DNA of 64,000 bases, from assembly GCA_018697195.1 (NCBI GenBank), contig CM031858.1:127729133-127793132 (forward strand). Direction: 5' to 3'. This document shows, in pieces, positions 40,054 to 53,455 of this stretch. A program made the position numbers and the translations under genes. Numbering within the stretch: position 1 is the stretch's first letter; each line of letters opens with the position of its first letter. The DNA is from Certhia americana (lineage: Eukaryota; Chordata; Aves; Passeriformes; Certhiidae). The notes beneath the pieces were generated by a model. The model worked only from the letters and a program-made list of their open reading frames with translations. It was not told the origin of the DNA and did not search any database.

Positions 40054-43000
40054 CAGGCCTTGAGCAAGAGAAAAAAAAAAAAACAAAATCCTGGTCAAAG
40101 CAAGGATAGCTGGATTTTTAGAAAGCCTGTCAGTGATTTTTATGAGACTTTTTCTTTCGAGAACAAAACTAGCTTTTTCTTTCAACATTTTTTCCTGTTG
40201 TCCACCTAAATCTCCTCCCATCACCTTTTTCTAATTCCATCATACCCACTTCTATTCAACAGTTCTTCCTAAATTTCTATTTCTTTCTCTGAAGTCTAAT
40301 TATTGCTTGATACTCACTCACGGCATTTACTTCCATTAACTAACACAATCTGCTGGTATCACTGTGCCCACTCTGTGCTCAAAAAATAGCTAAACAAATA
40401 TTTAAGATTTTATTGTCTAGTTAAACTGAATTCTTTTGGGGAAATAAACTATTATATTGCAAAGTATATAAAGCAGAGGACAAAAAATTACAATGCGAAA
40501 GGAAAACAGAAATAATAGAGAAATAACGGCAATTCTAAGAAATTGCAGACAAGCATTTCTTATATTGTCACATGTGCCTTTTTGGGTACTTATCAAATTT
40601 TTGTGATTACATACGTTCCTACAGCCGTGCTTTTTCTTTTTTTTTTTTCTGTTTCAGGGATTATGTACTGAAACAAGGCTGCATAAATAAAAGTTGGTTG
40701 AGTAATACATTTTTAGAAAGATACGTTAAAAATTAGGCATGTCTGTCTCTTCCATGCTTTTCCCATTAAATACTCAAACATTTAGATCCTTTGCAGTATT
40801 GTTACACTTCAGACCATGGCTTCATTAATCTGTATAAAATTGATAACCTGTACGGGGTCTTTAAGCTCTATATTAACACACATATTCAAAATACATAATG
40901 AAAATACAGTAGAATAGGCACAAACTTACACACATACTACAACTGAGCTAATTTTAGATAGCTGTCAATGATATTAATAAGGCTTTTTATTTTAATGTAG
41001 CTACTAATACTTAAGTTACTATTAAAATTATGAAAAATATTAATGGTATGAAAATGAAAATGTCATATGACAATGAAAATCAATGCAGAACTATTAGTTA
41101 TTAGAATGCTATTTTTAAATATATTTAAAATAAAAACTATATTAGAATAATATAATAAGTAATGTAGAAAAAAGCACAACCCCACACAGTGTAGCTTCTT
41201 TGAAATCCCATCATCTGAGTGAATTTCTCTATGAAATAATAAATTTGTTTTCAACTGTTTCAACAGATTTTATTTATTTCAGTTTACTACTTGTTTCTTG
41301 TAGGGTATTTCTTTTGTTAAAGTGACTAAACTAAAAGTGCACTGCTTGCCAGGAGTTGTCTTTTTTTTGGAGTAGACATTCATAAAACATATTGAGAAAT
41401 ACATTCTAATGTTTTCCTTAATCCTAATCTTTTCAACAAATTTCAAAGAAGTTTAGTTGTTTTCAACATCTCTTTTTTAAAGGAAAAAAATATTGTGCAT
41501 TTTGCTCTATCTGCAAAAAAAAAAGAAAATCTTTACCTAAGCAAAAAGTTCCCTGAATGTTTCATTTTAAGACAGAAATTAATTTTCCTCTGAATTTTTT
41601 TTAACAATCAACATTTTAACAAGGGCTGGTGCTGAAGCATATAACAGAAGAAAATCTTCTGATGCTCTCTGAGGTTCATTTCTTACAGCAAATCAACCCA
41701 GAGAGTCGTGTTCTCCACAATGTGAGCTTTAAACATTTCAACATTTTAATAACATAAAAAGAAATTAGGACCATAGGCACTAGCTCTCTACATTCTTGAT
41801 GAGCTTCTGCTCTTACACACTTGCTTCATAAATTATCCGTTGGCTCTAAGCTACATTCAGCCTGCACTTGATGCTCTGATCTCTAAATTGCCAGAGGATC
41901 TGGAATACAGGAGGATTCAGCGAGCTGTATTCTGTTATCCTCCCAGCAGCTGAAATCTGGCATGGCAGCATGACATTTGATTGGTAGATTGCCACCTAAT
42001 AAATTAATGTAATAGATAATAGGATTTAATTGCTTGCGTCTCTCCTTTCTGTAGAATCAGCTAACCTGATGAGTTTTGCTGACACAGCCAGTAATTCTGC
42101 TGGCTTTTACAGTAGTAATATCACTTTTTGGACAAGTCTGAAGAAAGTCTTTAAGGATTCACCTAACTTTCATATTCCTGGCTCAGCTACCTATATAGAA
42201 CTTTTGTAGGCTCCATTTTCTACACATTCATTACTTAAGTGGGAAAATTGCTCATAATTAATCATTAATAGGAGAAGAAGAAACTATTTTTGGATGGCCA
42301 TAATTTGGGAGCCCAGGCATCTCTTTTTACAAAATCTATAATAGATTTTGCTGGGACTACCTATTTTGATGCAATTGAGGCATAACAGGCATTGTAACTG
42401 CATCAGACTACCAGTCACTGATCATGAAAATGTACCAGAAAAATTTGGGGGTTAAACAGTGTAATAAAAAAGGGATACAGGTGAGTAGAGGAAGATCACT
42501 GAAAAACAGAAAGGAAGTCAGGTCTGTGGTGATGCACCTTCCCCAGATTTGTCCATTAAGGGCAAAAGTAATTTAGTCCAGCTTAACAGAACAAGGATCT
42601 TTGGTAGCAGTCCTATGGTTATCATATTGGTTGTATCTAGTAGAAGTTTCTATCACAAAGGATTTATGTTTCTTAGATCTCAGGGGTTTTGTTAAATGTG
42701 GGTTTGTAGCAGAATCACAAAGGAAAAATTATGAAAATTAAATATGAAATCTGATGTCTAAAGTAGATAATGAGTATTTCCAAAATAGGACAAAAGAGAA
42801 ACACAAAGGAAAAAACCCTGGGCACTAATTATGGAATTACTGAGACAGAAAGATTACTCCAGTTTTTGATGGTTGGAAAAATCACCATCTTCAGTTTCTT
42901 GTTGAAGAAATATTCCTTCTATAACTTCTGTTTGCTTACCCAGTCAGTAAGAGTCAGGAACTTAGATAAGGAAAAATCTTTACATGTATTTTTGAAAAGG

Positions 43001-46000
43001 GGCTCCTGTTTTTTGTTATCTTCACAAGCAATGACAAGATAACCTCTCATTTCTGCTGCTTACTTGGTAATGTTCACATTTGACATTGTGCTATTAGCCA
43101 CAGAAGCTTGGCTGTCAAGTATAGTACACCTGGTACCAGGAAATTTTGGTCCTAGCGTGCAAAGAATTTTTTTAGAAAAGAGCATTTTTGTCCCTTCTTG
43201 CCATATTTTAGACCAACTCAGCACTGCTGTCCAGCTACACTCCTTTTCTGCCCTGCTCTTCATATATGGAACACACAAATCTCAATTTGTGGTGTTTTTG
43301 CTTGCTATTCAGCTGGTAGATGCACCACACACTCTCCATGGGGAACTCGGAGTCATCTCAGATTAGTGAGATTTTTTCAGGGTGAAATATGAAATGAAGC
43401 CAATTTCTATAGTTAGGTCTTCAGCTTATTCCTTTAAGATGTGGGTGTGAATTATGTTCTATTAATCTGGAAAATCTTTCATTTTAGCCCTATGGTACAG
43501 ATGGTAAATCTTTGTTTCAGCAATATCACGTGCTACAAATGCCTTCTCCTGATTTTATCCAGGTAAGAAATATAAATGATTAGAAGGCATTTCTTCTTTC
43601 TTATTCAGAGTTATTGTACTTACAGGTTTTGGGGGTTGTTTTGTTTTTTGCCTTTGTACAACTTCTATTTATGAATTTTTACTTCTTTACTGTTACTGTT
43701 CAAAACATTGAAAGGAGTTGTGGAAACATCTCTTCTATTATTTTGCATCCTTTACATGAAAAGTTAAACTTTTAAAAGTACTGTATCAGTAGTGTGTTAG
43801 CCAAGGTGGTGCTGACCTTAATACAGCCATCAAATATTGGGAACTGGGCCCTGAGCTCTAGGTAACTATTTTTTATTTATCTGTGCTTATCATAATTATC
43901 TCTGTTATCTGGTTATCATTCCAATAACTGGGTAAAGAATTATACCAATAGCTTTAAGTAGTTACTATTGACAAGCAGCCTCCAAGGCAGGATTTGTTAA
44001 AACTGCTTAAGATGATGAGAAAATAATTTTCCCCTCCCTGGGCTTCAGTTATCTCATCTGAAACCAGCAATATAATACATCTTCTGAAAGTCATTGCAGT
44101 GCTATGTAAGATTTAATCAACAGATTCTGGAATTTTGGAAGAACGAAAAGTGTATAATGGAAAGGTATAAACAAAACACTTCAGATATTAGTATTTTTAT
44201 ATATGTATATATATATATATATTTAACTTTCATTATACCTTTATTAGGTAGACATTTGAGTGTTCTTCCATCAGCTGTACAAGTACTGGGATTAAAATCT
44301 ACAGGGAACAGATAAGCACTGAAAAACTTCAAAATAGCACAGAATGATGCAGGAGATCTGTAGAAAACTAATTTATGTGTATATATATAATATGAACATA
44401 TCTTTGAATTAATAGTGAAGTTCTACATATCACAGCTGGATCTGTTTTGTGATGAAGCAATATAATAATAAAACATCTTTATAAGCTAGGCTAGAAATGT
44501 TAGGAGAGAAACACTCCAGCAGTGCATGGAAATATGAGTGCACTAACAGGCTCCATAGCCTCTTCCCTCCTTTGCTGGGCTTTAACTGATCTGCTGTGGT
44601 GAAATTGTGCAACCTGGGTTGGGTAACTGTGGAAAGACATCTTGGAGAAATCTGTGAGAAGTATTCTCAGGGGTTTCCCCCATTACCCATATCAAGAATC
44701 AACCTTAACGTCTCCTTCCCTTTCAGAACAGTCCACTCTTGCTGCTCTTGACACTTTGGGAAAAAGCAAATCAAGAAATGAAATTTCATTTTCTACTCTA
44801 GGATGTGTAGCAATGGTTTAATGAGTAGGTCTCAAAGAGGGGCTTATGGTATCCATCTCTGTCCGTGTTCTTGTAAAGACATTTTTAAATTGTATCCAGA
44901 TAGTCAGATATTTTCATACTGGATTTATACAGTCAGACGATCTATTTCCATTACAATGTATCAAAACTTCTCCATGGCTGTAATCTCAACATAAACAGCT
45001 TTCCAAGGATTTCTGCTAATCTGAAATTAGCAGAAATTGTTGAAATTACATTGTAGAAATACCATCAAGTGACAAATTTAGGGTTTTGAGTTACATGTAA
45101 AATCATGTTCAGAATTTCTTTCCCTAGTCAAGGATCAGACAGTGGAATTTCAAATGAAGATAGAATTTATTGTTTTTAAGAGCCTGATTTATTTTGTTCA
45201 ATATTTTTTTTAATAGGAATGTGATGTTCTCTCTGTACATAAAAGCAAAAGCAGCATTGCAACAATTACAGCTGGGCTTCTAAAGTGCTTTGGAATGCAA
45301 AGTAAAGTGGCTAGTTGTTTTCTGCTACATTTAAAACTGCCCAAATTATTAAGGTCAAAAATATTTTCAAATATCAAGAAGTTCTTTCACTTCTCAGCTG
45401 TCTGCCTGAGCCTTCTTTCACTAAGCTGTTTTTAAGCTAGCAAATATGAGAGCCTCAAAGATGAGGGAAAAAAATCCAACCCAAACACAAAAATATAAAG
45501 ACTATTTTAATGCTAAGGGAAAATATATTTGATGTCATTATGAACAAAATGTGATGTTCTTTCTTAAGTGTAATTTTTACAAATTACAAAAGAATAACAG
45601 TGAGAACAAAGGTATATAAAAGAACACATGGACTTAAATGTCCAGCTGTTACAAAGTTTCAGATATTGATATATGTAACTTATATTGTACAACTGAGAAA
45701 AGCAGCCAGCTATGTGTTGGAAAAGAAATTCTATTCACAACTGAATCTTCTCATATCTCAGGAAGATAAATTTGAATTTTAATTATTTTAAGTGTAATGG
45801 ATGCTGAAGAGTATCTATTGAAGATATAAGTGTTGTGTTTAAGGTAAAGCCCAAGAAATTTGCAAATGGAAAACAGTCATAGCTGCAGAATATGAATCTG
45901 CTCACTTGAACGTTCAGTACTTTGGTTTCATGGGTAATAGTTTTAAATAGGAACATATTCACAGAATAGAAAAATCATAAAGAGAAGATAAATCCTTTAT

Positions 46001-46099
46001 TAACTTTCTTTTCTAATAAAGTAGGACAGTTTGAAGGTCTTTTCTCACTGAAATATCACTGTAAAATTTAAATAGACTTTGTCTCTAGCCCAGAATCCT
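40054..46099. other. No gene recognised; AT-rich DNA with a TA repeat
   Basis: An A-run lies at about 40070-40084 and a (TA)n repeat at 44199-44222. Positions 41780-42060 carry several homeodomain-type cores (TAATTG, ATTAA) in a non-repetitive block. No exon was recognised. Confidence 0.5.
44199..44222. repeat. (TA)n microsatellite
   Basis: About 24 bases of TA with one TG interruption near its start. Confidence 0.9.
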
Positions 46100-46436
46100 G
46101 ATCAGAGCTAGGGCAGCGCTCAGGGTCAGACTACTTTGTTCAGGGCTTAACATGGTTGGGGCTTGAAAACCTCCAAGGAGCCAACTTCTCTGGGTAACCT
46201 CTTCCACTGCCTGGCTTCTCCCTGTGGGGAAAATGGATGCCTTATATCTGGACTGAATCCCCTGTGCTTTGGTTTCTTCTCTTCTTGCCTAAACTCCTGC
46301 AAAGAGCCTCAATGACCTTCCTATAAGTGTTGAAGGACAGTGGTGAGGCTCCCTGAAGCCATTCCTTCCTCCAGGCAGAACAAATCCTAGTTTCTCTACC
46401 CTTCTCCTTGAAGGGTAAGCATTCCAGCCTCAGTCA
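46100..46436 (-). repeat. CR1 LINE fragment
   Basis: Complement-oriented CR1 without its 3' tail. Landmarks are 'acctccaaggagcc', 'ctctgggtaacctcttccactgcctggc', 'agtgttgaaggacagtggtgaggctcc', and 'ccttgaagggtaagcattccagcctc'. It ends exactly where the LTR to the right begins. Confidence 0.85.
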
Positions 46437-47230
46437 TGGGTGGATTGACCTTGGCTGGATGCCAGATTCCCACCCCTGCTACTCTCTCACTCCCTTTCCT
46501 CCACAGAAGGAAATATGATTAAAAAACTTGTGGATTGAGATATAGACATGAAGATAATTTACTACTTATCACCACAGACAAAACAAATTTACCTTGAAAA
46601 TAAATCTATCACTAATTAATTAGATTTGGACCATGAGGAACAAAGACAAAACTGTAAATCCCCCTTCCCCTCATCCCCCTTTTCACCCAGACAACTTCAC
46701 TGCTCTCCCCACTCCTCTACCTTGTCAGCCCTGAACAACACAGCGATGGTGGCAATTGGGAGATTATGTTCAACCCATAACTGTACCTCGTTACATGTTC
46801 TCCCTGCACAGCATGGGTTCTCTCCATGGGCTGCAGTTCTTGTGGATGATCCTGCTCCAATTTGGACTCCTATATGAGCTGCAGGGAAATAACTACTCCA
46901 CCTTGGTCCCCAGGGATTGTAAGGGCTGCCCCAGTGCCTGAGTATCTTTTTCATCTTCTTTGAATCTTCTACTCATGGGACTATTTCTCATATTTTTACC
47001 CCACACTCCTCACTGCCTGTGCAGTTTTCACTCCTTCCTAAATATTTTCCCAGAGCTGCCACCATTTTGGCTGATGGATGCAGTGGGTTCCATCTGGTGT
47101 CAGCTGGAACCAGCTGTGTCCAGCATGAGTCATCCACTGGCATTTCCACACCAGGATCACCCTCAGTGCCCCCATTGCCAACATCTAGACCTGGGTGGAC
47201 ACAGGCACCATGTGCATCAGCCTTCCACTA
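46437..47230 (-). mobile_element. Decayed LTR of the older family
   Basis: Begins TGGGTGGATTGACCTTGG, matching the 3' end of the LTR family at 38255-40053 on the complement, and continues with 'ggctgcagttcttgtggatgatcctgctcc', 'atgagctgcaggg', and 'ggttccatctggtgtcagctgg'. It is much more diverged than the 38255 copy. The right end is uncertain (46437 to about 47200-47270), and no flanking duplication was found. Confidence 0.6.
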
Positions 47231-50200
47231 AACCTGTAGATATCTCATACCTCTCTGCATTTCAGTAATATCTTATTTTGATTTTCTCTGATTTTTCTAC
47301 CTATTTTTATTTTTGTGTGGTAATGATCAAACTGAATGAATATGCTGAAAAACAGGAATAGGAACATTTTGGGTAGTAAGTTGGACTTTAGCCATCCTCT
47401 CTGGTTGCAGGTGGCTCACATGCCTGCATCACAGAACATGTTGGCCAACAGGCTCTGGAGCCCTCAGCTGGGTTGACAGCTGAGCAAGTGCTGAGGAATA
47501 CTTGAAAAAACAAGGAACTGTTTTGTCCCTACTGCTGAATACAAAATAACCAGCATCTTAACTATCACGCCTGATGTAGTAGATATGTGACAGCCTGGTC
47601 AATTAGTCTTGTGTCAGATCTAGAAGTCATACTTCATCCCCATATTTTGAACCCAAATTTGATCAAATACTGATATTAATAAAACAACCTACACTATACC
47701 AGCAAATCATTTACTCACATGTGAAACATGCAGGAAGAAATTATCTTAAGCCTTGATTAAACACTCTGTTCATGTTTATAAGTGTAAACCAGGACTACAT
47801 GCAAACAATTCTTCTAATATCAAAAGCAATCCTATAGCATTTTAACAGTGTTTATTTACCCAGTAAAACAACATTACTTTGACTTCAGTGGAAGTCTTTT
47901 CGGAGTAAAGATTAAGGAATGTAAAACTTCACCCTATAATGAAAATATATAAAAATATACACAGTGCCTTTGCTGAGTCTAATGACACAGCAGGGAAGGT
48001 CTCAAAAATCCTGTACGTATTAATAAACTACTTTTAAAAAGGCCATTTTCTCACAGGGACCAAAAAGATCATTCTGAGCTATTTTACTAAGATCAAGCTA
48101 TTTCAAAACCATAAGACAAAAATCTATCACCTGCTTTTATTTTGTAAAACTGGCAAAAATGTAACATTTCAGCTATGAGCTTATTTTTTCCACCACGTCA
48201 TTCTACTTCACAGTGCTGACAATCAAGATGTTTATAGTGCTATTAATATCAAACCTGCATATGTGGAGTGACTTGGGAGTTGCTTTGATCCAAATTTTGC
48301 AGAAACAAGTGTGCTGATAACTGAAAATGAAACTGGAAATAAAATGTAATCTTTAATGCCCTTAGAACACTATATTAAAGCAGGCAATGTATCCTACAAC
48401 AACAGGAACACTTAGTTTAAGAATAAATTTCTTTTAAAAAGTAGTTTAAGGATCAGTCATGTTATTCAACTTGATAATGTTCATTTACAAACAAGGAAAT
48501 AATAATTCTTTTCACCTCCGAAACTACCAGGTGAAAATATATATTGCTCATGTTATAGTTGCTAGTAGAAATAAAAATGTTGATTTCTCACTTTAAGCGG
48601 CAAAAGCATCATACTCCTTTCTGAATAAAAAGTCACAGATAGATACAATTAAAACAGCTGCAAGTGACTAACTGTAGGTAAGTACCAAATTTTTGGCAAT
48701 ATTAATGACAGGAAGGATAAGCATGTCTTTATCAAATAATTGATTGCAGTTACTATTGTTGTTGTTACTTATAATTTTAACCTCCGTGCTGAGCTTTACA
48801 CTGTCCTAAACATGGGGAATCAAATAAAAACAAGATTCATTTCCCTTGGGCGTTAATGATCCAAAAAAAACCCCACTCAAAGAAAATGTTTGTGCCAGGT
48901 GAGAGCATTTGTAGGTGATGGTGAAGAATTATTCTCTGTTAGTTCTAAAATGGATCAATGGATAATAAAGATATTTCACTCTACTAGACTGATGAGCACA
49001 TTTCATGAACATTAAAATCACATGTGGATACTGTGAATATTAAAAGCAGAAAATCAACTTGGTTTAAAAAATCTATAATGGTCTTTTCTGAAATGTTATT
49101 CTGAAAGACTTTTACAATGAAAAAAAATCAGAAATTTAAAGAAAACTGTTTTGACTTTTCTTTTATATCAGGAACATAAAAAAATAATTATTTGTCTTCT
49201 GCTTTGGATTTTTCATAATACACTATTAAAGCATGCAAGATTTTTCATATGAGATTTTACTGTCCTTTGGCATCCTCTTTGTTTTCCTGTTTATATATTC
49301 ACTCAGATTTTATAGATTCACACAGAACTTTTCTGTGAAGTTCTTTTGCAGAAGTTTGTTCTGAATAGGCAGAGGTATAACCATAGGAGAAATTGAGCAA
49401 TACAGAGAGAAGGGAAATGTTTTCATAAGAACACTTTAAAATTCATAAAATAATAAATTTTCAATTTAACTTGGCTGTGATTTTTTATTTCTATCTTCTT
49501 TATCTTTCTCATTCTACCTAAAACTAAGCCTCATCTAGAAGTAAAAAATGAAAGCAGAAAAAGCATTGCTTGTAGGTTAGAGAGGACTCTAGAAGTGTGT
49601 ACATTTAAATATTGATATTACATGATGTAAGATGTCTTGAATTATTTTAAATTATTATTCAACAACTGCTTGCTAGTCACGCAGAAATTTTGGTGTCATC
49701 TCTCTCTTCATAGTAATCAAGAAGGAAAAAAAAAACCAATTTCAATAAATAAGCATACACTATGAAGAATAATTCCCTTTGTTTTTATCCCTATCAAACA
49801 CAATTATATAATTACAGTGTGCAACAAAGACATAAAAACTCCATCAGTTTCATGCAGTAAGATTTATATCCATCTCTTTACAGCACAAGACAAAAAAATG
49901 TGGTCTTTATTTTCATTATAGATATCCAAGTAACCAAATAAAGGTATTATGATGGTGCTGAGGGAATTACTAGATTTTTAGAACCCATTTTTCCTTCTTT
50001 GTCCTTATACTGTTTTTAGAATAAATCAATAAGATTTTAATATCCAAAAAGCAGCATAAGAATCAAAAATGAACATCTTTTGTCAGTTCAATTATTCATT
50101 GATTTATTGTAAAGAATGAAACATTCTTTGAACAAGTGGCTTTTCCTTTTCATTAAGTTTTCTATGGAATGAAAGTGGGTCTCTTAATGACACATTCTAG

Positions 50201-52714
50201 CACACCAATGCCTTAGAAACAAGGCAGTATTGGTTTGTACTCTATAGAGTTTGTCATATTTAGTTGTGCAGCAAATGACTGCATTCCTAGTTCATCTTTT
50301 TTCTTATGATTGTCCCCTTGGTACAAATGTTTCAAGGTCTTTGAGATTAAGTTTGGACAGATCACACAGTGAATTAGGCAGTTATGTAAACAGGGTTTGT
50401 GTTGATTTTGTGAGAAACTGAAATAAAATGCAGCACCCACTAGCATGAGTGTAGTAGTATGCATTTGAGTGATGCAAGACCCAAAATTGCAGGATGGGGA
50501 GACTTTCAGAGGAACAGGAAATTTTATATAAAGGTGCATCGACAGACGTGGAGGGAGTAAAAGAAGCATGAGAATGACCCACAAATATAAGCAAGGCAGA
50601 ACACATCATTATTATCTTTCTGCCTTTATTGATGAACTAGTTCAGACAGTGCTTCATTTTGCATATAAAAGCCATTATCCTGAGCTTACAGCACCCTTTA
50701 CAAAAAGTGAGAAATACAGTTAAATCAGACTGAAATGCAATAATGTCTTAACACAACTAAGCCAAAGAAAGTAGTCAGCTGTAAAGAAACCAAATCCAAG
50801 AACTATCTCTTTCCTCCACAGATACAGGCTCTACGCTTATTTTTATCATTCACAGTATGTGAGTATTTCAGCACGTCCTGCAGACCGGGAAATATTAGGA
50901 AGCAATTTGCTCATATTGGAAATGAATGCAAATCATTCTGCTCGAGTAAAATGACTTTGTAGAGGTGGGGTGGGAGAGGATTTGCCTTCATCTAGGAAAA
51001 GAAACGAGGTGTGGAGCCTTAATTGTGGGCTGCGTCGCCTCAGACTGCTCGAGTTTGCTGCTCAGAAGGGGTGGCACTGCATCCCACACTGCCTCTCCTG
51101 CAATCTGTTCATGCAAGGACCATCCATCTGCTGGGTTTAAACAGACCCCCAGTTGTTTGTGTGTTTGTTCACAGATGTAGGTAGGAGGTTTGACTGAGGG
51201 TTTCTAAAACTCGAATCCAAGATTATGAAACACATTTGCAAACATGCTTGCATACAGCAGAGTCTTATCTCTTTGCTGGGAAATGCTCTATTGTTTGACT
51301 TGTAAATCAGTTACATTTAAATTGAAACGTGGTAGTAATACTTGTGCATATAAAATTAAATTTGCACAATATGACTTCTATTTAGTCCAGAACTGTAAAA
51401 TATACAATGGCAGGAAACATTAAAGACAGCATTCATGAAATTATTTTATATATAAAATAGAAATTATTAAATAAGAGAAAAATTTACAAGGGGAGTGTGT
51501 TTCCAAGAGAATTGGATCTCAGGCTATGGAAAATGTAGCACTCGAAAATAATTTCAATTATAATTTCAATTGATTCCCAAGGGTCCTCTACAAATAAATC
51601 AATTGCTATATTTTTAACAATGTCCTCTATAGGAAAATTACATTTTACTGCAAAAGTTAGATTGCAACTGAAAGAGCTTTCTAGTTCTTTCAGTCTTTCC
51701 TCAGGTATGTCTCTTTCTCCCGAAAGCAAGTTCTTGATATTGGAAAGTAAGTGTGGAATATGACAAAAAGGGTACAGAAAAAAATGCACCAACAAATGAC
51801 TATCCTGTTTTGACAAGAAGAATCTTTGTAGGAAGATGTTACTATGATTTTTAATAAAATACTAAGTGGGACTTTCTTCCTACTCTATGAGCTCAAACAG
51901 AGAATTAGATTACAATCCTTACAAATAAGTTTTGGGTTCACTTGCAAGAGGAATTTTATGGGACAAGGCTAATGTTCTTCTTGTCTCTGGGTTTTATGGA
52001 TCATTATTTGATACATTCTATGCGCACAATTTGGTTTGGAAAAAAAACTTGATCAGTGAGTCACAGGTGACATATGGATACATGGATGATTTCACTTTCA
52101 TCCTAAACATATGTTTCTATAAGTGCCAAAAGGAAAAAATCCTCATTATAAAATGAAAGAGCAGATTCTCTGTTCTCCATGTAGTTTTTCAATGCATCCA
52201 GAGTGATTCAGCTGCTGAGCTGCAGAACAAGTCCAACCTGCCCAACATCAGTTATGTTCTCAGATGCTGTTCTGCAGGATGATCAAAACACAGCTGAGAA
52301 AGAATTCTGTCAACTACCTAGGCAAGCTAGACCACATTTGTCAGTCTATTTGATTGGTTACAGGATTTTAGCTTTTGTTATCATTTTTGTAATATTCCAA
52401 GTAGCGTTGATTTTCTTTTATATCTTCAAGTTTTTAATTATGTCATTTTCTTGATGTGAGTGAAGTTAAACCAGGATTTAGATATCAGTCTTGCGAGGTA
52501 CTGAGTGTACTTGAGAAGTGAGTAATTTCAGACCTTACCAATATAGTAGTATTTGGCCCAGAGGCAGATGGAAGAAACAGTGGAGGAAAAGCAAGATTTC
52601 ATTATAGCTAAATGGTGCTGCCCATCAATAGATATCTCTGGGAAAATCCTGGAAGTTGTCAACTGACATTTCATTGAATTAGAGAGTGGTTTGGTTTCAA
52701 CAGGACTTTTAGAG
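47231..52714. other. No gene recognised; AT-rich DNA with one CpG-containing patch
   Basis: Mostly featureless. Positions 50900-51180 are richer in G+C, with several CpGs and an octamer ATGCAAAT at 50926-50933. An open frame at 51484-51816 (minus) is listed separately. Confidence 0.5.
51484..51816 (-). other. Unassigned 110-codon frame, possible exon or pseudogene remnant
   Basis: The C-terminal two thirds (from about residue 28) has a protein-like pattern of charged and hydrophobic residues (LKELESSF, FPIEDIVKNIAIDLF, EDPWESIEIIIEI), unusual next to the random-looking frames around it. The first 25 residues are low in charge and could be intron or untranslated sequence read through. I do not recognise a family, see no second exon, and see no promoter. 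It may be chance. Confidence 0.15.
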
Positions 52715-53455
52715 CTTATATAGTCCAAACCCGTGACATCAGCTAGATGTGGTTGCGCAGAGCCCTGTCCACCATGACCTTGAATGTTTCCAGGGATGGG
52801 GCACCTACCACCTCTCTGGAAAACCAGTTCCAGTGTCTCACCACCTCTTCATAAAAAATTCAGCCTTATAGCACACCTGAACCACATTCTTTTAGTTCAA
52901 AACCATTACTCCTTGTCCTGTCACAACAGGCCCTACTAAAACCCCTGTTCCCATCTTGTTTGTAGGCCCTCTTCAGGTACTGGAAGGCTGCAATAAAAAA
53001 AACTGGAAGGCTGTCTCCCTGGAACCTTCTCTTCTCCAACCTGAAAACTCCAACTCTCCCAGCCTTTCCTCATAGGAAGGGTATCCCAAATTTCAGATCA
53101 TTTTTGGGACCCTCCTCTGGACACCATCAAATCCATGCCCTTCCTGTGTTGGGGACTCCAGAGCTGAATGCAGCACTCCAGGTGGGGTCTCACAACAGCA
53201 GAGCAGAAGGGGAGGATCACTTCCCTCGACCTGCTGGCCATGCTGCTTTGGATGCAGCCCAGGATATGGTTTGCTTTCTGGGCTGTGAGTTGCACATTGT
53301 TGGCTCATGACCATCTCTTCAATCCAACAGAACTCACAAGCCTTTTCCAGCAGGACTGCTCTCCATGCCTTCTTCCCCCAAACTGCATTTATATCAGGGG
53401 TTGCCTTCACCCAGGTGCAGCACCTTGCATTTAGTCCTGTTGAACCTTATGATCT
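52715..53455 (-). repeat. Long CR1 LINE fragment with reverse-transcriptase C-terminal remnant
   Basis: Read on the minus strand, two frames carry the CR1 ORF2 C-terminus split by a frameshift: VRPHLECCIQLWSPQ in one frame (within 53098-53295) and GVQRRVPKMI in the next (within 53093-53410). The untranslated part follows down to about 52715, with 'ccttgtcctgtcac' and 'tgtttccagggatgggg' blocks. The 3' tail is missing or unrecognisable. It is broken and cannot make an enzyme. Confidence 0.92.

Noticed and set aside
50213..50584. 123-codon minus-strand frame with a hydrophobic start
   Set aside because: The leader-like start is followed by sequence with no family resemblance, and there is no supporting context.
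53093..53410. Possible host gene from the protein-like text on the minus strand
   Set aside because: VRPHLECCIQLWSPQ and VQRRVPKMI are CR1 reverse-transcriptase C-terminal motifs, split by a frameshift.
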